A DNA stretch of 23,317 bases. It comes from Candidatus Omnitrophota bacterium. GTDB taxonomy: Bacteria; Omnitrophota; Gorgyraeia; Gygaellales; Profunditerraquicolaceae. The stretch is from contig JAQUON010000007.1 of the NCBI GenBank assembly GCA_028717045.1, positions 1 to 23,317 on the forward strand, in the 5' to 3' direction. Below the pieces are notes generated by a model. That model worked only from the letters and a program-made list of their open reading frames with translations, had not been told where the DNA came from and did no database searches. The position numbers and the translations under genes were made by a program. Shown in pieces: positions 1 through 7,229 of this stretch (positions are counted from its first letter, which is position 1; every line of letters begins with the position of its first letter).

Positions 1-1146
1 CTTGCCCTTGTTTTTTGCTTCGTAGAGCGCCCTGTCGGATTGCGCAATGATATCGGGGCAGCTTGAACCGTCGTCAGGGAATGAGGCAATGCCTATGCTG
101 ACGGTCAATTTTTTGTTAGGGAGTATTTCTTCGTTCATGAAGGCAAATTTTGCGATATGCTCCCTGAGCCTCTCGGCGATATAGTACGTCTCTTTTTTCC
201 CCGTCTGCGGCAGGATTATCGCAAATTCCTCTCCGCCATACCGGCAGACATGGTCCATCTTACGCGAATAGCTTTTTAAAAGGCCTGCCAACTCTTTGAG
301 TATGCTGTCCCCCGACTGGTGCCCGAAGGAATCGTTATATATCTTGAAATCGTCGATATCCAGCATCATAAGGCTCACGCTTGAAGGAGCGGCTTTTGCT
401 TTATCGAGTTCGGCACCGAGCAAGTACTGGAAGTAGCCGTGGTTCCATAGCCCGGTCAGCGAATCCGAATGTGCCCTAAATACCGTCATCTCGTAGAGTT
501 GGGAATTTTCTACGGCAAGGCCTGCCTGGTTTGAGAGCATAATGAGCATCCGCACATCGTCTTTACCGATAGGCTTCTTGGTAATAAAATTATCCGCAAG
601 CACGATGCCGTTTACTTTATCTTTTGCCTTAAGGGGTACAATGACCAGTTCTTCGGTTTTTAGCATCTGTACGATAGGGTCGTGTACATAATTGGAAATT
701 GTCTCTTTGGTCAGATGCAGCGGCATGCCTTCAAGTACACTTAATGAAAGCAGGCTGCTTTTTTGTTCATGGAGAGGGAAGCGGAGGTTTTGTACCTGCC
801 GGTTGAACCCCGATTCTTTCATATGCATGGATACCTTATAGGCATTGATGAGGTCGTCTAAGTCCATCTGTTCCTGTTCTATCCTGCTCCACATCTGGTT
901 TGCTTCTTCGCCGCTTTCAGGCCCAATCCCCATTTTTCCTTCAATGAGGCCGTCTTTTTCGTTGACCAAGAAGAGCATGGCACGGTTAAATCCAAGCCCG
1001 ATATGGGCAGTGACCCCGGTAAGGATGATATAAAGGATTTCGTCGAGCTTAAGCGTTGTCCTCATGGCGTTTGAGATTTCATAGAGGATGGCTAGCTCTG
1101 TTTTGGTACGCTCAAGCTCCACTTTGATTTTGGAGATATCTTCCAT
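1..1146 (-). CDS. GAF-GGDEF diguanylate cyclase (3' end cut by window)
   Basis: Likely makes cyclic di-GMP from two GTP in the cytoplasm, under control of a small-molecule or redox sensor domain. Read on the minus strand from ATG at 1146, 382 codons are open to the window edge. Residues 1-25 look like a short coiled coil (MEDISKIKVELERTKTELAI). Residues about 25-215 fit a GAF domain, and a GGDEF domain runs from about 225. The active-site motif is GGEEF at 304-308 (RYGGEEFAIILP). An RxxD I-site (RKMD, 295-298) sits five residues before it, so both catalysis and product feedback inhibition look intact. The end is missing only a little, since 'DRALYEAKNKGK' is normally near the C-terminus of this domain. 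It is divergent from recA. Family call is firm; the sensed ligand is unknown. Confidence 0.93.
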   Translation of the reverse strand, partial: MEDISKIKVELERTKTELAILYEISNAMRTTLKLDEILYIILTGVTAHIGLGFNRAMLFLVNEKDGLIEGKMGIGPESGEEANQMWSRIEQEQMDLDDLINAYKVSMHMKESGFNRQVQNLRFPLHEQKSSLLSLSVLEGMPLHLTKETISNYVHDPIVQMLKTEELVIVPLKAKDKVNGIVLADNFITKKPIGKDDVRMLIMLSNQAGLAVENSQLYEMTVFRAHSDSLTGLWNHGYFQYLLGAELDKAKAAPSSVSLMMLDIDDFKIYNDSFGHQSGDSILKELAGLLKSYSRKMDHVCRYGGEEFAIILPQTGKKETYYIAERLREHIAKFAFMNEEILPNKKLTVSIGIASFPDDGSSCPDIIAQSDRALYEAKNKGK

Positions 1147-1153
1147 AATGGAA

Positions 1154-1182
1154 AATGTACCATACTTTGGCCTAAATGTCAA
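1154..1182 (-). promoter_or_regulatory. Sigma-70-type promoter of the GGDEF gene, near-leaderless
   Basis: On the minus strand, TTGACA (1182-1177) is followed after exactly 17 bp by TACATT (1159-1154). The ATG at 1146 starts only 7 bases after the -10 box, so transcription should begin at or within a base or two of the start codon. No Shine-Dalgarno sequence can fit. The hexamers and spacing are seen directly; the leaderless reading is inferred. Confidence 0.7.
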
Positions 1183-1260
1183 CGCTTTGGAGGTTGCAGG
1201 TTTTGCGTGAGAAACGGTTTTTTTAACCGTCTATTGAAGCAGAAGGGAGGTGATACGTAG

Positions 1261-1296
1261 AAGGCTAAGGCTAAGGCTAAGGCTAAGGCTAAGGGT
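1261..1296. repeat. Hexamer tandem array (AAGGCT)5 plus one variant unit
   Basis: Five perfect AAGGCT units fill 1261-1290 and a sixth, AAGGGT, follows at 1291-1296. The same AAGG-based hexamer class occurs on the opposite strand at 1518-1570. Confidence 0.95.
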
Positions 1297-1304
1297 GGTA
1301 GTGG

Positions 1305-1329
1305 GTACAGAGTATTGAGTACCGAGTAA
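1305..1329. repeat. Degenerate heptamer array, GTANNGA
   Basis: Units read GTACAGA (1305-1311), GTATTGA (1312-1318), GTACCGA (1319-1325), then a longer GTAAG unit. Positions 4-5 vary while GTA..GA is kept. Confidence 0.8.
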
Positions 1330-1344
1330 GCGACAAAAGCAACA

Positions 1345-1413
1345 GGGTCGATAGTCAATAGTCCCTGCCTGCCGGCAGGCAGGTATAGTCCATAGACCAT
1401 CGACCATAGACCC
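1345..1413. repeat. Inverted heptamer arrays forming a hairpin around a 20-bp palindrome
   Basis: The left arm has GTCGATA and GTCAATA plus a partial unit (1347-1363). The right arm has TATAGTC, CATAGAC, CATCGAC, CATAGAC (1384-1411). Read as a stem from GGGTC (1345) to GACCC (1409-1413), 14 of 19 positions in the arms are complementary, with mismatches at regular places. The perfect palindrome at 1364-1383 sits in the middle. Confidence 0.7.
1364..1383. repeat. 20-bp perfect palindrome CCTGCCTGCCGGCAGGCAGG, copy 1
   Basis: Self-complementary over all 20 bases. An identical copy lies at 11068-11087 and a one-mismatch copy at 1460-1479. Confidence 0.97.
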
Positions 1414-1459
1414 TGAAATGAGATTTTGATATTGGGATTTGGAACTTATTTATGATTTG

Positions 1460-1479
1460 CCTGCCTGCCGGTAGGCAGG
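1460..1479. repeat. 20-bp palindrome, copy 2, one mismatch
   Basis: Matches the copy at 1364-1383 except for T at 1472 in place of C. It is followed by a degenerate half copy, GTCAGGCAGG (1481-1490). Confidence 0.9.
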
Positions 1480-1517
1480 CGTCAGGCAGGGTATTTGTTT
1501 TTGTCATTACCATCGCT

Positions 1518-1570
1518 ACCTAAACCTTAACCTTGACCTTACTGGGCCTTAACCTAGGCCTTAACCTTTT
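1518..1570. repeat. Degenerate hexamer array, inverted relative to the AAGGCT array
   Basis: Reads as ACCTAA, ACCTTA, ACCTTG, ACCTTA, then after a five-base interruption CCTTAA, CCTAGG, CCTTAA, CCTTTT. On the minus strand these are AAGG-based hexamers (TTAAGG, TCAAGG), the same class as 1261-1296 in opposite orientation. Confidence 0.8.
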
Positions 1571-1628
1571 ATCCCATTGTGCTCTGGATGCGTTGGGTGT
1601 TCGGCGTTAAGCGCCGTACTCCGCACGC

Positions 1629-1699
1629 ATCACGCTGAACGCTTAAGCGCACAACGCACACCGCAATACGCCATACGCAATACGCGATACGCACTACGA
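1629..1699. repeat. Degenerate heptamer array NNNNCGC upstream of recA
   Basis: About ten consecutive units: ATCACGC, TGAACGC, TTAAGCGC (8 bases), ACAACGC, ACACCGC, AATACGC, CATACGC, AATACGC, GATACGC, ACTACGA. CGC is nearly invariant and the first four positions drift. The array stops six bases before the recA -35 box. Confidence 0.85.
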
Positions 1700-1704
1700 A
1701 TATA

Positions 1705-1733
1705 TTGACACTCGGGTGTTGGTAAGCTATAAT
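1705..1733 (+). promoter_or_regulatory. Consensus sigma-70 promoter of recA, with a possible operator in the spacer
   Basis: TTGACA (1705-1710), a 17-bp spacer and TATAAT (1728-1733) are a perfect match to the consensus. An inverted repeat, ACAC-TCGG-GTGT (1708-1719), overlaps the end of the -35 box and the spacer. This is where a LexA-type repressor could bind, but the box matches no LexA operator I can name with confidence. The promoter is firm; the operator is a guess. Confidence 0.85.
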
Positions 1734-1769
1734 TAAACTCTAATTCCCCACTAAAAATCGGAGGCAGTT

Positions 1770-2789
1770 ATGGCAGTTGAAAGAAAAAAGGATGAAACGT
1801 ATATTTCAGACCGCAATAAGGCGCTGGAATTGGCACTTAGCCAGATTGAGAAACAATTCGGCAAAGGTTCCATCATGAAACTTGGAAGCAAAGTAATTGT
1901 TGACGTGGAGGCGATTGCGACGGGTGCCCTTACCCTGGATGTCGCGTTGGGCGTCGGAGGAATTCCCCGCGGCAGGGTCATTGAGGTGTTTGGGCCAGAG
2001 GCGTCAGGAAAGACAACTCTTACCTTAAGCGTAATCAGGGAAATCCAAAAAAAAGGCGGGGTAGCCGCGTTTATCGACGCAGAGCATGCGTTTGATTCCA
2101 ATTACGCCAAGATAATCGGGGTCAACCTTGATGACTTGCTTATTTCTCAGCCGGACACGGGCGAGCAGGCCCTGGAAATAGCCGAAACCCTGGTGCGTTC
2201 CAATGCGGTTGACCTGGTAGTTATTGATTCGGTTGCTGCGCTTACTCCCCGCGCTGAAATCGAAGGCGAGATGGGAGATTCCCATATGGGGCTTCAGGCG
2301 CGCCTTATGTCGCAGGCACTGCGAAAGCTCACCGGCGCAATAAGCAAATCGCGCACCTGCGTTATTTTCATCAATCAGATCCGTGAGAAAATAGGGGTAA
2401 TGTTCGGTTCTCCCGAAACTACGCCCGGAGGGAGGGCCCTGAAATTCTATGCGTCAGTGCGGCTTGATTTGAGGAGGATTGCGACGTTAAAATCCGGAGA
2501 TAATGTTATCGGAAACAGGGTGAGGGCCCGGGTGGTGAAGAATAAGGTCGCTCCGCCTTTTAAGGAGGCAGAGTTTGAGATATTGCACAATGAAGGGGTT
2601 GCCAAGACCGGGGCAGTCATTGATGCAGGTATTGCGCAGGAGGTAATCCAGAAAAGCGGCACATGGCTTTCCTTTAAAGATGAAAAGATCGGCCAGGGCA
2701 GGGATGCCGCAATCAAGACACTTAAGGAAAAGCCGAAACTTCAGGAAGAGATTGAAAAAGAGGTCAGGAAAAAAATTACTTTTGCATAA
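1770..2789 (+). CDS. recA: RecA recombinase
   Basis: ATP-dependent DNA strand-exchange protein that also drives LexA self-cleavage where the SOS response exists. It has 339 residues, slightly shorter than E. coli RecA and without its acidic tail. The Walker A motif is GPEASGKT (75-82), with alanine where many RecAs have serine (GPESSGKT). Loop regions EGEMGDSHMGLQARLMSQALR and FINQIREKIGVMFGSPETTPGGRALKFY are intact. 'AEHAFDSNYA' departs from the usual 'AEHALDPxYA'. The start is fixed by GGAGG at 1760-1764, five bases before ATG, and by the consensus promoter. It is the first gene of a run continuing into recX and alaS. Confidence 0.98.
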   Translation: MAVERKKDETYISDRNKALELALSQIEKQFGKGSIMKLGSKVIVDVEAIATGALTLDVALGVGGIPRGRVIEVFGPEASGKTTLTLSVIREIQKKGGVAAFIDAEHAFDSNYAKIIGVNLDDLLISQPDTGEQALEIAETLVRSNAVDLVVIDSVAALTPRAEIEGEMGDSHMGLQARLMSQALRKLTGAISKSRTCVIFINQIREKIGVMFGSPETTPGGRALKFYASVRLDLRRIATLKSGDNVIGNRVRARVVKNKVAPPFKEAEFEILHNEGVAKTGAVIDAGIAQEVIQKSGTWLSFKDEKIGQGRDAAIKTLKEKPKLQEEIEKEVRKKITFA

Positions 2790-2853
2790 TGAATGCGGCC
2801 GGTTCCGATGAGAAAGACAACGAAATGTACGGGCATATTTTCATGACTTCCAC

Positions 2854-3363
2854 ATGCCAGAAGGCAGTAAAAGATTCAAAGGAGATACGCTGGTAAGCAC
2901 TGCCGATGTTTTTCAGAGGGCCAAAGAATACGCCTTCCTGCTGCTTAAATTCAGGCAAAGAAGCGAGAAAGAAATCCGGCAACGACTCGAGAGGAAAAAA
3001 TTTGACACCGCGGTCATCAAAGATACCCTGGCGTTTCTTAAGGAAAAAGGATTTCTTGACGATAGGCGCTTTGCGGTTGCCTGGGCCGAGAGCCGCCTTA
3101 AAAAACCTTTCGGATTGCGCAGGGTCAGGCAGGAATTGAAGATAAAGGGGATCTGCGGGGAAGTCATTGACGAGGTTTCTGCGGAGGCAGGCGCACGTTA
3201 TCCCGAAGAGGAAGTTGTCGAGGCCATAGTGCGCAAGAGATTAAAGGGTTTTGTGGGCGAAGATACGGTTACGATAAAAAGGCGTTTGTACGGGTACCTC
3301 TTGCGGCGTGGTTTTTCATCCGACGTAGCAACCGAGGCAATCAACCGGCTGTTGAAGCAATGA
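2854..3363 (+). CDS. recX: RecX, regulator of RecA
   Basis: RecX binds RecA filaments and limits or modulates their activity. The frame encodes up to 169 residues with the RecX pattern of repeated three-helix units: 'LLLKFRQRSEKEIRQRLERK', 'FLKEKGFLDDRRFAVAWAESRL', and a third unit ending 'YGYLLRRGFSSDVATEAINRLL'. Its place right after recA supports the call. The start is uncertain. ATG at 2854 has no ribosome binding site, while a GGAG at 2881-2884 stands five bases before an in-frame CTG at 2890, so translation may begin there, losing 12 residues of no family similarity. The stop overlaps the alaS start (ATGA). Confidence 0.9.
   Translation: MPEGSKRFKGDTLVSTADVFQRAKEYAFLLLKFRQRSEKEIRQRLERKKFDTAVIKDTLAFLKEKGFLDDRRFAVAWAESRLKKPFGLRRVRQELKIKGICGEVIDEVSAEAGARYPEEEVVEAIVRKRLKGFVGEDTVTIKRRLYGYLLRRGFSSDVATEAINRLLKQ
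2881..2892 (+). promoter_or_regulatory. Possible ribosome binding site and CTG start for recX
   Basis: GGAG (2881-2884) is well spaced from an in-frame CTG (2890-2892). The annotated ATG at 2854 lacks any purine-rich leader. A CTG start is rare, so this is only a candidate. Confidence 0.3.
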
Positions 3364-5987
3364 AGGCAGATACCTTAAGAGAGAAATTTCTTGAATTTTT
3401 CAGGTCCAAGAAACATAGGATAGTCTCAAGCGATTCGCTTGTGCCTGCCGATGACCCCACCGTGCTGTTTACTCCTGCGGGCATGAACCAGTTCAAGAAG
3501 CAGTTCTTAGGCCAGATCGGCGATTTTAGCCGCGCAGCTTCTTCACAGCGTTGTCTGCGCACGGACGACCTCGATAAGGTAGGCAAGACAGAATACCACC
3601 ATACCTTCTTTGAGATGCTGGGAAATTTTTCATTCGGCGATTATTTTAAGCCGGACGCAATCCGCTGGGCGTGGGAATTTCTGACAGAGGTGCTTGCGAT
3701 AGATAAAGAACGATTATGGGTTTCAGTGTATAAAGACGACGAAGAGGCATACCGCATCTGGAGAAACGAAGTCAAGGTCTTTTCTTCTAAAATAGTAAAG
3801 CTCGGGGACAAAGACAATTTCTGGCCTGCTGAAGCAAGGGCCAAAGGGCCTAACGGCCCCTGCGGGCCATGTTCGGAGATATTCTTTGACCGGGGCAGCG
3901 TCGTAGGCTGTAAGAGGCCCGGTTGTACCCCTGCCTGCGACTGCGGCAGGTTCGTTGAAGTCTGGAATCTTGTGTTTACGCAGTTTAACCGCAAAGAAGG
4001 GGGCGGGCTTGAGCCGTTACCCAAGAAGAATATTGATACGGGCATGGGACTTGAGAGATTGGCAGCGGTGATGCAGGGTGTGTCGAGCAACTTTGAGACA
4101 GACCTGTTTACCGGGATTATCCGGGAGATACGCAGGCATTGCAATCCGCAGCGCACAAAGGAGCACCAGCCCTTGTATGCGGTTTCCGACCATATACGGG
4201 CTATCGTCTTTTCCATATACGACGGGGTCCTGCCTTCGAATGAATCGCGGGGCTATGTGGTAAGGAAGCTTATTCGTAAAAGCTGCCTGCATGCAAGGTT
4301 CCTGGGCATCAATGGACCGTTCCTTTACACGCTGGTGCCGGTAGTCGCAGAAGCCATGGAGAAGCCGTATCCGGAGTTGAGCGAGCGCCGGGAAGATATT
4401 GCGCAGGTAATCCTGGCCGAAGAAAAGAATTTCATACATACCCTTAACACAAGCGATGCGTTATTCAAGGAAAAGTTTAAGGTGCATGCATCAGGTACCC
4501 TTGCTCCCGAAAAGGCGGGAGGTATCGCATTTCAGCTTTATGATACCTACGGCATCCCGCTTGAGCTGACTGTGGAATGGGCAAAGAAACAAGGGATCAG
4601 GGTTTCAAAAGAGGCATTTACCAAAGAATTGCACGCGCAGAAAGAGCGATCGAAATCGCAAAGCCAGATGCAGGGAGACGTGTTCAACCGTAAAGAACTA
4701 GACCTGGGAATAAAAGAAACCAAATTCCAGGGCTACGAGGATTGTGTAAGCAAGGGAAAAATCCTTAAGATAATAAAGGATGGGCAGGAAGCGGCAAAGC
4801 TTGTGAAAGGCGATGCAGCAGAAATCGTATTGGATAAGACCGTCTTTTACGGTGAGTCAGGCGGCCAGACAGGCGATGCGGGGAAATTATGTAAGGGTAA
4901 GAATATATTTGAAGTGACGGATACCAAGAAAATCGGCAAGGTTATCATACATAAAGGGAGCGTACTGCAAGGCGTGTTTAAGAAGAATGACCTTGTGTCT
5001 GCGTCTGTCGATGAAGCACGTCGGCTCTCCATTGCCCGTAACCATACCGCAACGCATCTCCTTCAGGCAGGGCTACGCAAGGTTTTGGGCAGCCATGTGC
5101 GGCAGCAGGGTTCTTTTGTGGGAGCCGATAAACTGCGTTTTGATTTCACCCATTTTCAGGCGCTTGATAAGGGCCAGCTTGCCAGGGTTGAACAGCTGGT
5201 AAACAGCTATATCCTGGCGAATGCCGACCTAAAGGTAAAAACCCTCAACCGCAAAGATGCAAAAAAGGCAGGCGCGCTTGCTTTTTTCGGGGAGAAATAC
5301 GAAGAGAGAGTACGCATGGTTACGATAGGCGATTTCTCTTTTGAGTTGTGTGCGGGGACGCATCTTCAGAAGACAGGCTCAATCGGGCTGTTTAAAATAA
5401 CCCAGGAAGGTTCTGTAGCAAGCGGCATCAGGAGGATAGAGGCAGTCACAGGTATGAGCGCATATGAGCTGGTACGTAAAGAGGAAGAAATTCTTGAAGA
5501 GGCGGCGGGTATTTTAAACGTTGCCAAAGAAGGCGTAGTACAGCAGCTTACACAGCGGCTCAACAGGATAAAGGAACTTGAAAAGCAGAATAGCGCAAAG
5601 AAATACCAGGACATCAAAGGATCAGTGCAGAATTTTCTTGAAAAGGCCCAAACGGCCGGAGAAGTCAGATTGATTGCGGAGATTGTCAGCGATGCGGATA
5701 TAGGGATGCTTAGGAACGCTGTGGATACGATGAGGAAAGACCTTTCGGGCAGCGTAATAGCGCTGGGTTCGGTCAAGGAGAACAAGGCTGTCCTGGTAAT
5801 GGGCATTACCGCAGACTTGGCGGAAAAAGGCTGGGATGCCTCGGTTCTCATCCGCAGCGCTGCCTCTGTGCTTGAGGGAAGTGGAGGAGGCAGGAAAGAT
5901 TTTGCACAGGCAGGAGGCGCAAGGCCTGAGCGCTTTGCGCAGGCATTCGCGCAGCTTAAGGAAGAAATCGAGAGAAGGCAGAAATGA
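3360..5987 (+). CDS. alaS: Alanyl-tRNA synthetase
   Basis: Charges tRNA-Ala with alanine and edits Ser/Gly mischarging; cytoplasmic class II synthetase. The 875 residues match the full-length family. The N-terminal catalytic part shows 'FTPAGMNQFKKQFLG', 'RTDDLDKVGKTEYHHTFFEMLGNFSFGDYF', 'GPNGPCGPCSEIFFDRG' and 'MGLERLAAVMQG'. A cysteine-rich insertion (CKRPGCTPACDCGRF) is common in one branch of AlaS. The editing site has H562xxxH566 (NHTATH) and C664/H668 (CAGTH). The C-terminal DHHA1 region ends with 'GGGRKDFAQAGG'. ATG at 3360 overlaps the recX stop by four bases, indicating translational coupling, and its own stop overlaps hisD in the same way. Confidence 0.98.
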   Translation: MKADTLREKFLEFFRSKKHRIVSSDSLVPADDPTVLFTPAGMNQFKKQFLGQIGDFSRAASSQRCLRTDDLDKVGKTEYHHTFFEMLGNFSFGDYFKPDAIRWAWEFLTEVLAIDKERLWVSVYKDDEEAYRIWRNEVKVFSSKIVKLGDKDNFWPAEARAKGPNGPCGPCSEIFFDRGSVVGCKRPGCTPACDCGRFVEVWNLVFTQFNRKEGGGLEPLPKKNIDTGMGLERLAAVMQGVSSNFETDLFTGIIREIRRHCNPQRTKEHQPLYAVSDHIRAIVFSIYDGVLPSNESRGYVVRKLIRKSCLHARFLGINGPFLYTLVPVVAEAMEKPYPELSERREDIAQVILAEEKNFIHTLNTSDALFKEKFKVHASGTLAPEKAGGIAFQLYDTYGIPLELTVEWAKKQGIRVSKEAFTKELHAQKERSKSQSQMQGDVFNRKELDLGIKETKFQGYEDCVSKGKILKIIKDGQEAAKLVKGDAAEIVLDKTVFYGESGGQTGDAGKLCKGKNIFEVTDTKKIGKVIIHKGSVLQGVFKKNDLVSASVDEARRLSIARNHTATHLLQAGLRKVLGSHVRQQGSFVGADKLRFDFTHFQALDKGQLARVEQLVNSYILANADLKVKTLNRKDAKKAGALAFFGEKYEERVRMVTIGDFSFELCAGTHLQKTGSIGLFKITQEGSVASGIRRIEAVTGMSAYELVRKEEEILEEAAGILNVAKEGVVQQLTQRLNRIKELEKQNSAKKYQDIKGSVQNFLEKAQTAGEVRLIAEIVSDADIGMLRNAVDTMRKDLSGSVIALGSVKENKAVLVMGITADLAEKGWDASVLIRSAASVLEGSGGGRKDFAQAGGARPERFAQAFAQLKEEIERRQK

Positions 5988-7213
5988 AACTGATCAGGGC
6001 AAACAGCATAAAACTAAAGAAGATATACGACCGTAGGTTCCTGCGTTCAAGGCGCGTCGAGGAAAAGGTGAGGCAGATACTTGAAGAGGTACGCCTCCTT
6101 GGCGATGAAGCGGTCCTTAAATACACCAGGAAATTTGATAAAGTCAAATTATCCCCCAGGCAGTTGCGAGTGGCAGAGAACGAAATAAGCGGGGCGTATC
6201 AGAATATCAGCCCTAATTTTGTGGCAAGCCTTAAAGTTATCATTGAAAATATAAATAAATTTTACAAAAAAACCATTAAGAAATCATGGAAGATGAGGGA
6301 GGTAGACGGCCTTATCTTGGGAGAAAATTACGCACCGATTGAAAAAGTCGGCATCTATATTCCTGCGGGGACCGCGCCGCTGGTGTCGACGGTATATATG
6401 ACTGCGCTGCCGGCAAGGATCGCAGGAGTAAAGAAAATTATTTTAATTACGCCTCCGGACAAAAACGGCTATATCAACCCGCATATCCTGGTGGTAGCAA
6501 ATTTATTGAAGGTAGATGAGATTTACCGGGTGGGAGGCGCGCAGGGGATAGCCGCATTGGCGTACGGAACCAAAACTATTCCAAACGTAGACAAGATAGT
6601 CGGGCCGGGCAATATATACGTCTCTGAGGCGAAAAGGCAGGTGTACGGCATCGTGGATATCGATATGATCGCAGGGCCCACAGAGCTGGTAGTGATTGCC
6701 AATCGCTTCAGCGACCCGAAATTTATCATCGCAGACTTAAAGGCGCAGGCAGAACATCTGCAGGGCCTGGCAATATTGATCACTAATTCAAAAAAGCTTG
6801 CCAAAGAGGTAAGGTCGGCACTCGCATGCGTGAACGGCTATATTATCCTGACGAAAAATCTGCAGGAAGCAGCGGAAGTTGCTAATGCGATTGCTCCCGA
6901 GCACCTTGAGATACTGGTGAAGAACCCGCGCAGGCTTATAAAAAGCATAAAGAATGCCGGCGCGATATTCTTAGGTCCTTATAGCCCGACTGCGGTCGGC
7001 GATTATGTGGCAGGGCCAAGCCATGTGCTGCCTACGCAAGGGACTGCCAGGTTTTTCTCGGGGCTGTCGACTTGTGATTTCGTCAAGAACACCCATATAA
7101 TCGGTTATTCGAAAAAGGCGCTCGAGAAGATACGCGAGCCGCTTGAGAAGATTGCCACTATCGAGGGGCTCCAGGAGCACCTTCAATCTTTCAAGGCGCG
7201 TTTTGAGTCATAA
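5984..7213 (+). CDS. hisD: Histidinol dehydrogenase
   Basis: Catalyses the last two steps of histidine synthesis, oxidising L-histidinol to L-histidine with NAD in a zinc enzyme. It has 409 residues, a little short of the 430 or so common in the family. Typical blocks are 'YIPAGTAPLVSTVYMTALPARIAGVK', 'RVGGAQGIAALAYGT', 'VDKIVGPGNIYV' and 'DMIAGPTELVVIA'. Expected zinc ligands are Q255 and H258 (AQAEH), D340 (AVGDY) and H399 (GLQEH); the general-base pair is E306/H307 (APEHLEI). ATG at 5984 overlaps the alaS stop by four bases, so the his genes appear joined to the recA-alaS run. Sixteen bases separate it from hisB. Confidence 0.97.
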   Translation: MKLIRANSIKLKKIYDRRFLRSRRVEEKVRQILEEVRLLGDEAVLKYTRKFDKVKLSPRQLRVAENEISGAYQNISPNFVASLKVIIENINKFYKKTIKKSWKMREVDGLILGENYAPIEKVGIYIPAGTAPLVSTVYMTALPARIAGVKKIILITPPDKNGYINPHILVVANLLKVDEIYRVGGAQGIAALAYGTKTIPNVDKIVGPGNIYVSEAKRQVYGIVDIDMIAGPTELVVIANRFSDPKFIIADLKAQAEHLQGLAILITNSKKLAKEVRSALACVNGYIILTKNLQEAAEVANAIAPEHLEILVKNPRRLIKSIKNAGAIFLGPYSPTAVGDYVAGPSHVLPTQGTARFFSGLSTCDFVKNTHIIGYSKKALEKIREPLEKIATIEGLQEHLQSFKARFES

Positions 7214-7229
7214 CAATAAGGAAGGCGAT

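Larger units (their letters stand above)
1183..1704. other. Gene-free intergenic region made of short degenerate repeats
   Basis: No credible gene lies here. The one sizeable open frame, on the minus strand at 1179-1400, is translated repeat (it reads PAGRQG across the palindrome and LALALALA across the hexamer array). From left to right there is a small hairpin (ACGGTT 1214-1219, T5 loop, AACCGT 1225-1230), an AAGGCT array, a GTANNGA heptamer array, an inverted heptamer hairpin around a 20-bp palindrome, a second palindrome, an inverted hexamer array, and a CGC-containing heptamer array. The region separates the divergent GGDEF and recA genes. Confidence 0.85.

Noticed and set aside
1179..1400. 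73-codon minus-strand open frame in the recA upstream region
   Set aside because: It is translated repeat sequence (PAGRQG from the palindrome, LALALALA from the hexamer array) with no domain or ribosome binding site, and it overlaps the GGDEF promoter.
1261..1699. Possible CRISPR array
   Set aside because: Units are 6-8 bases with no conserved long repeats or unique spacers, and no cas genes are near.
3928..3950. CCTGCC...GGCAGG-like sequence in alaS resembling the 20-bp palindrome
   Set aside because: It encodes the CTPACDCGRF segment typical of one AlaS branch, and the match to the palindrome is poor.
3641..4216. 191-codon minus-strand open frame inside alaS
   Set aside because: It is antisense to highly conserved alaS motifs and has no recognisable domain; a shadow frame.
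7143..7229. Upstream start for hisB inside hisD
   Set aside because: AAGGAAGG at 7218-7225 and family N-termini point to ATG 7230; the upstream part is hisD in another frame.
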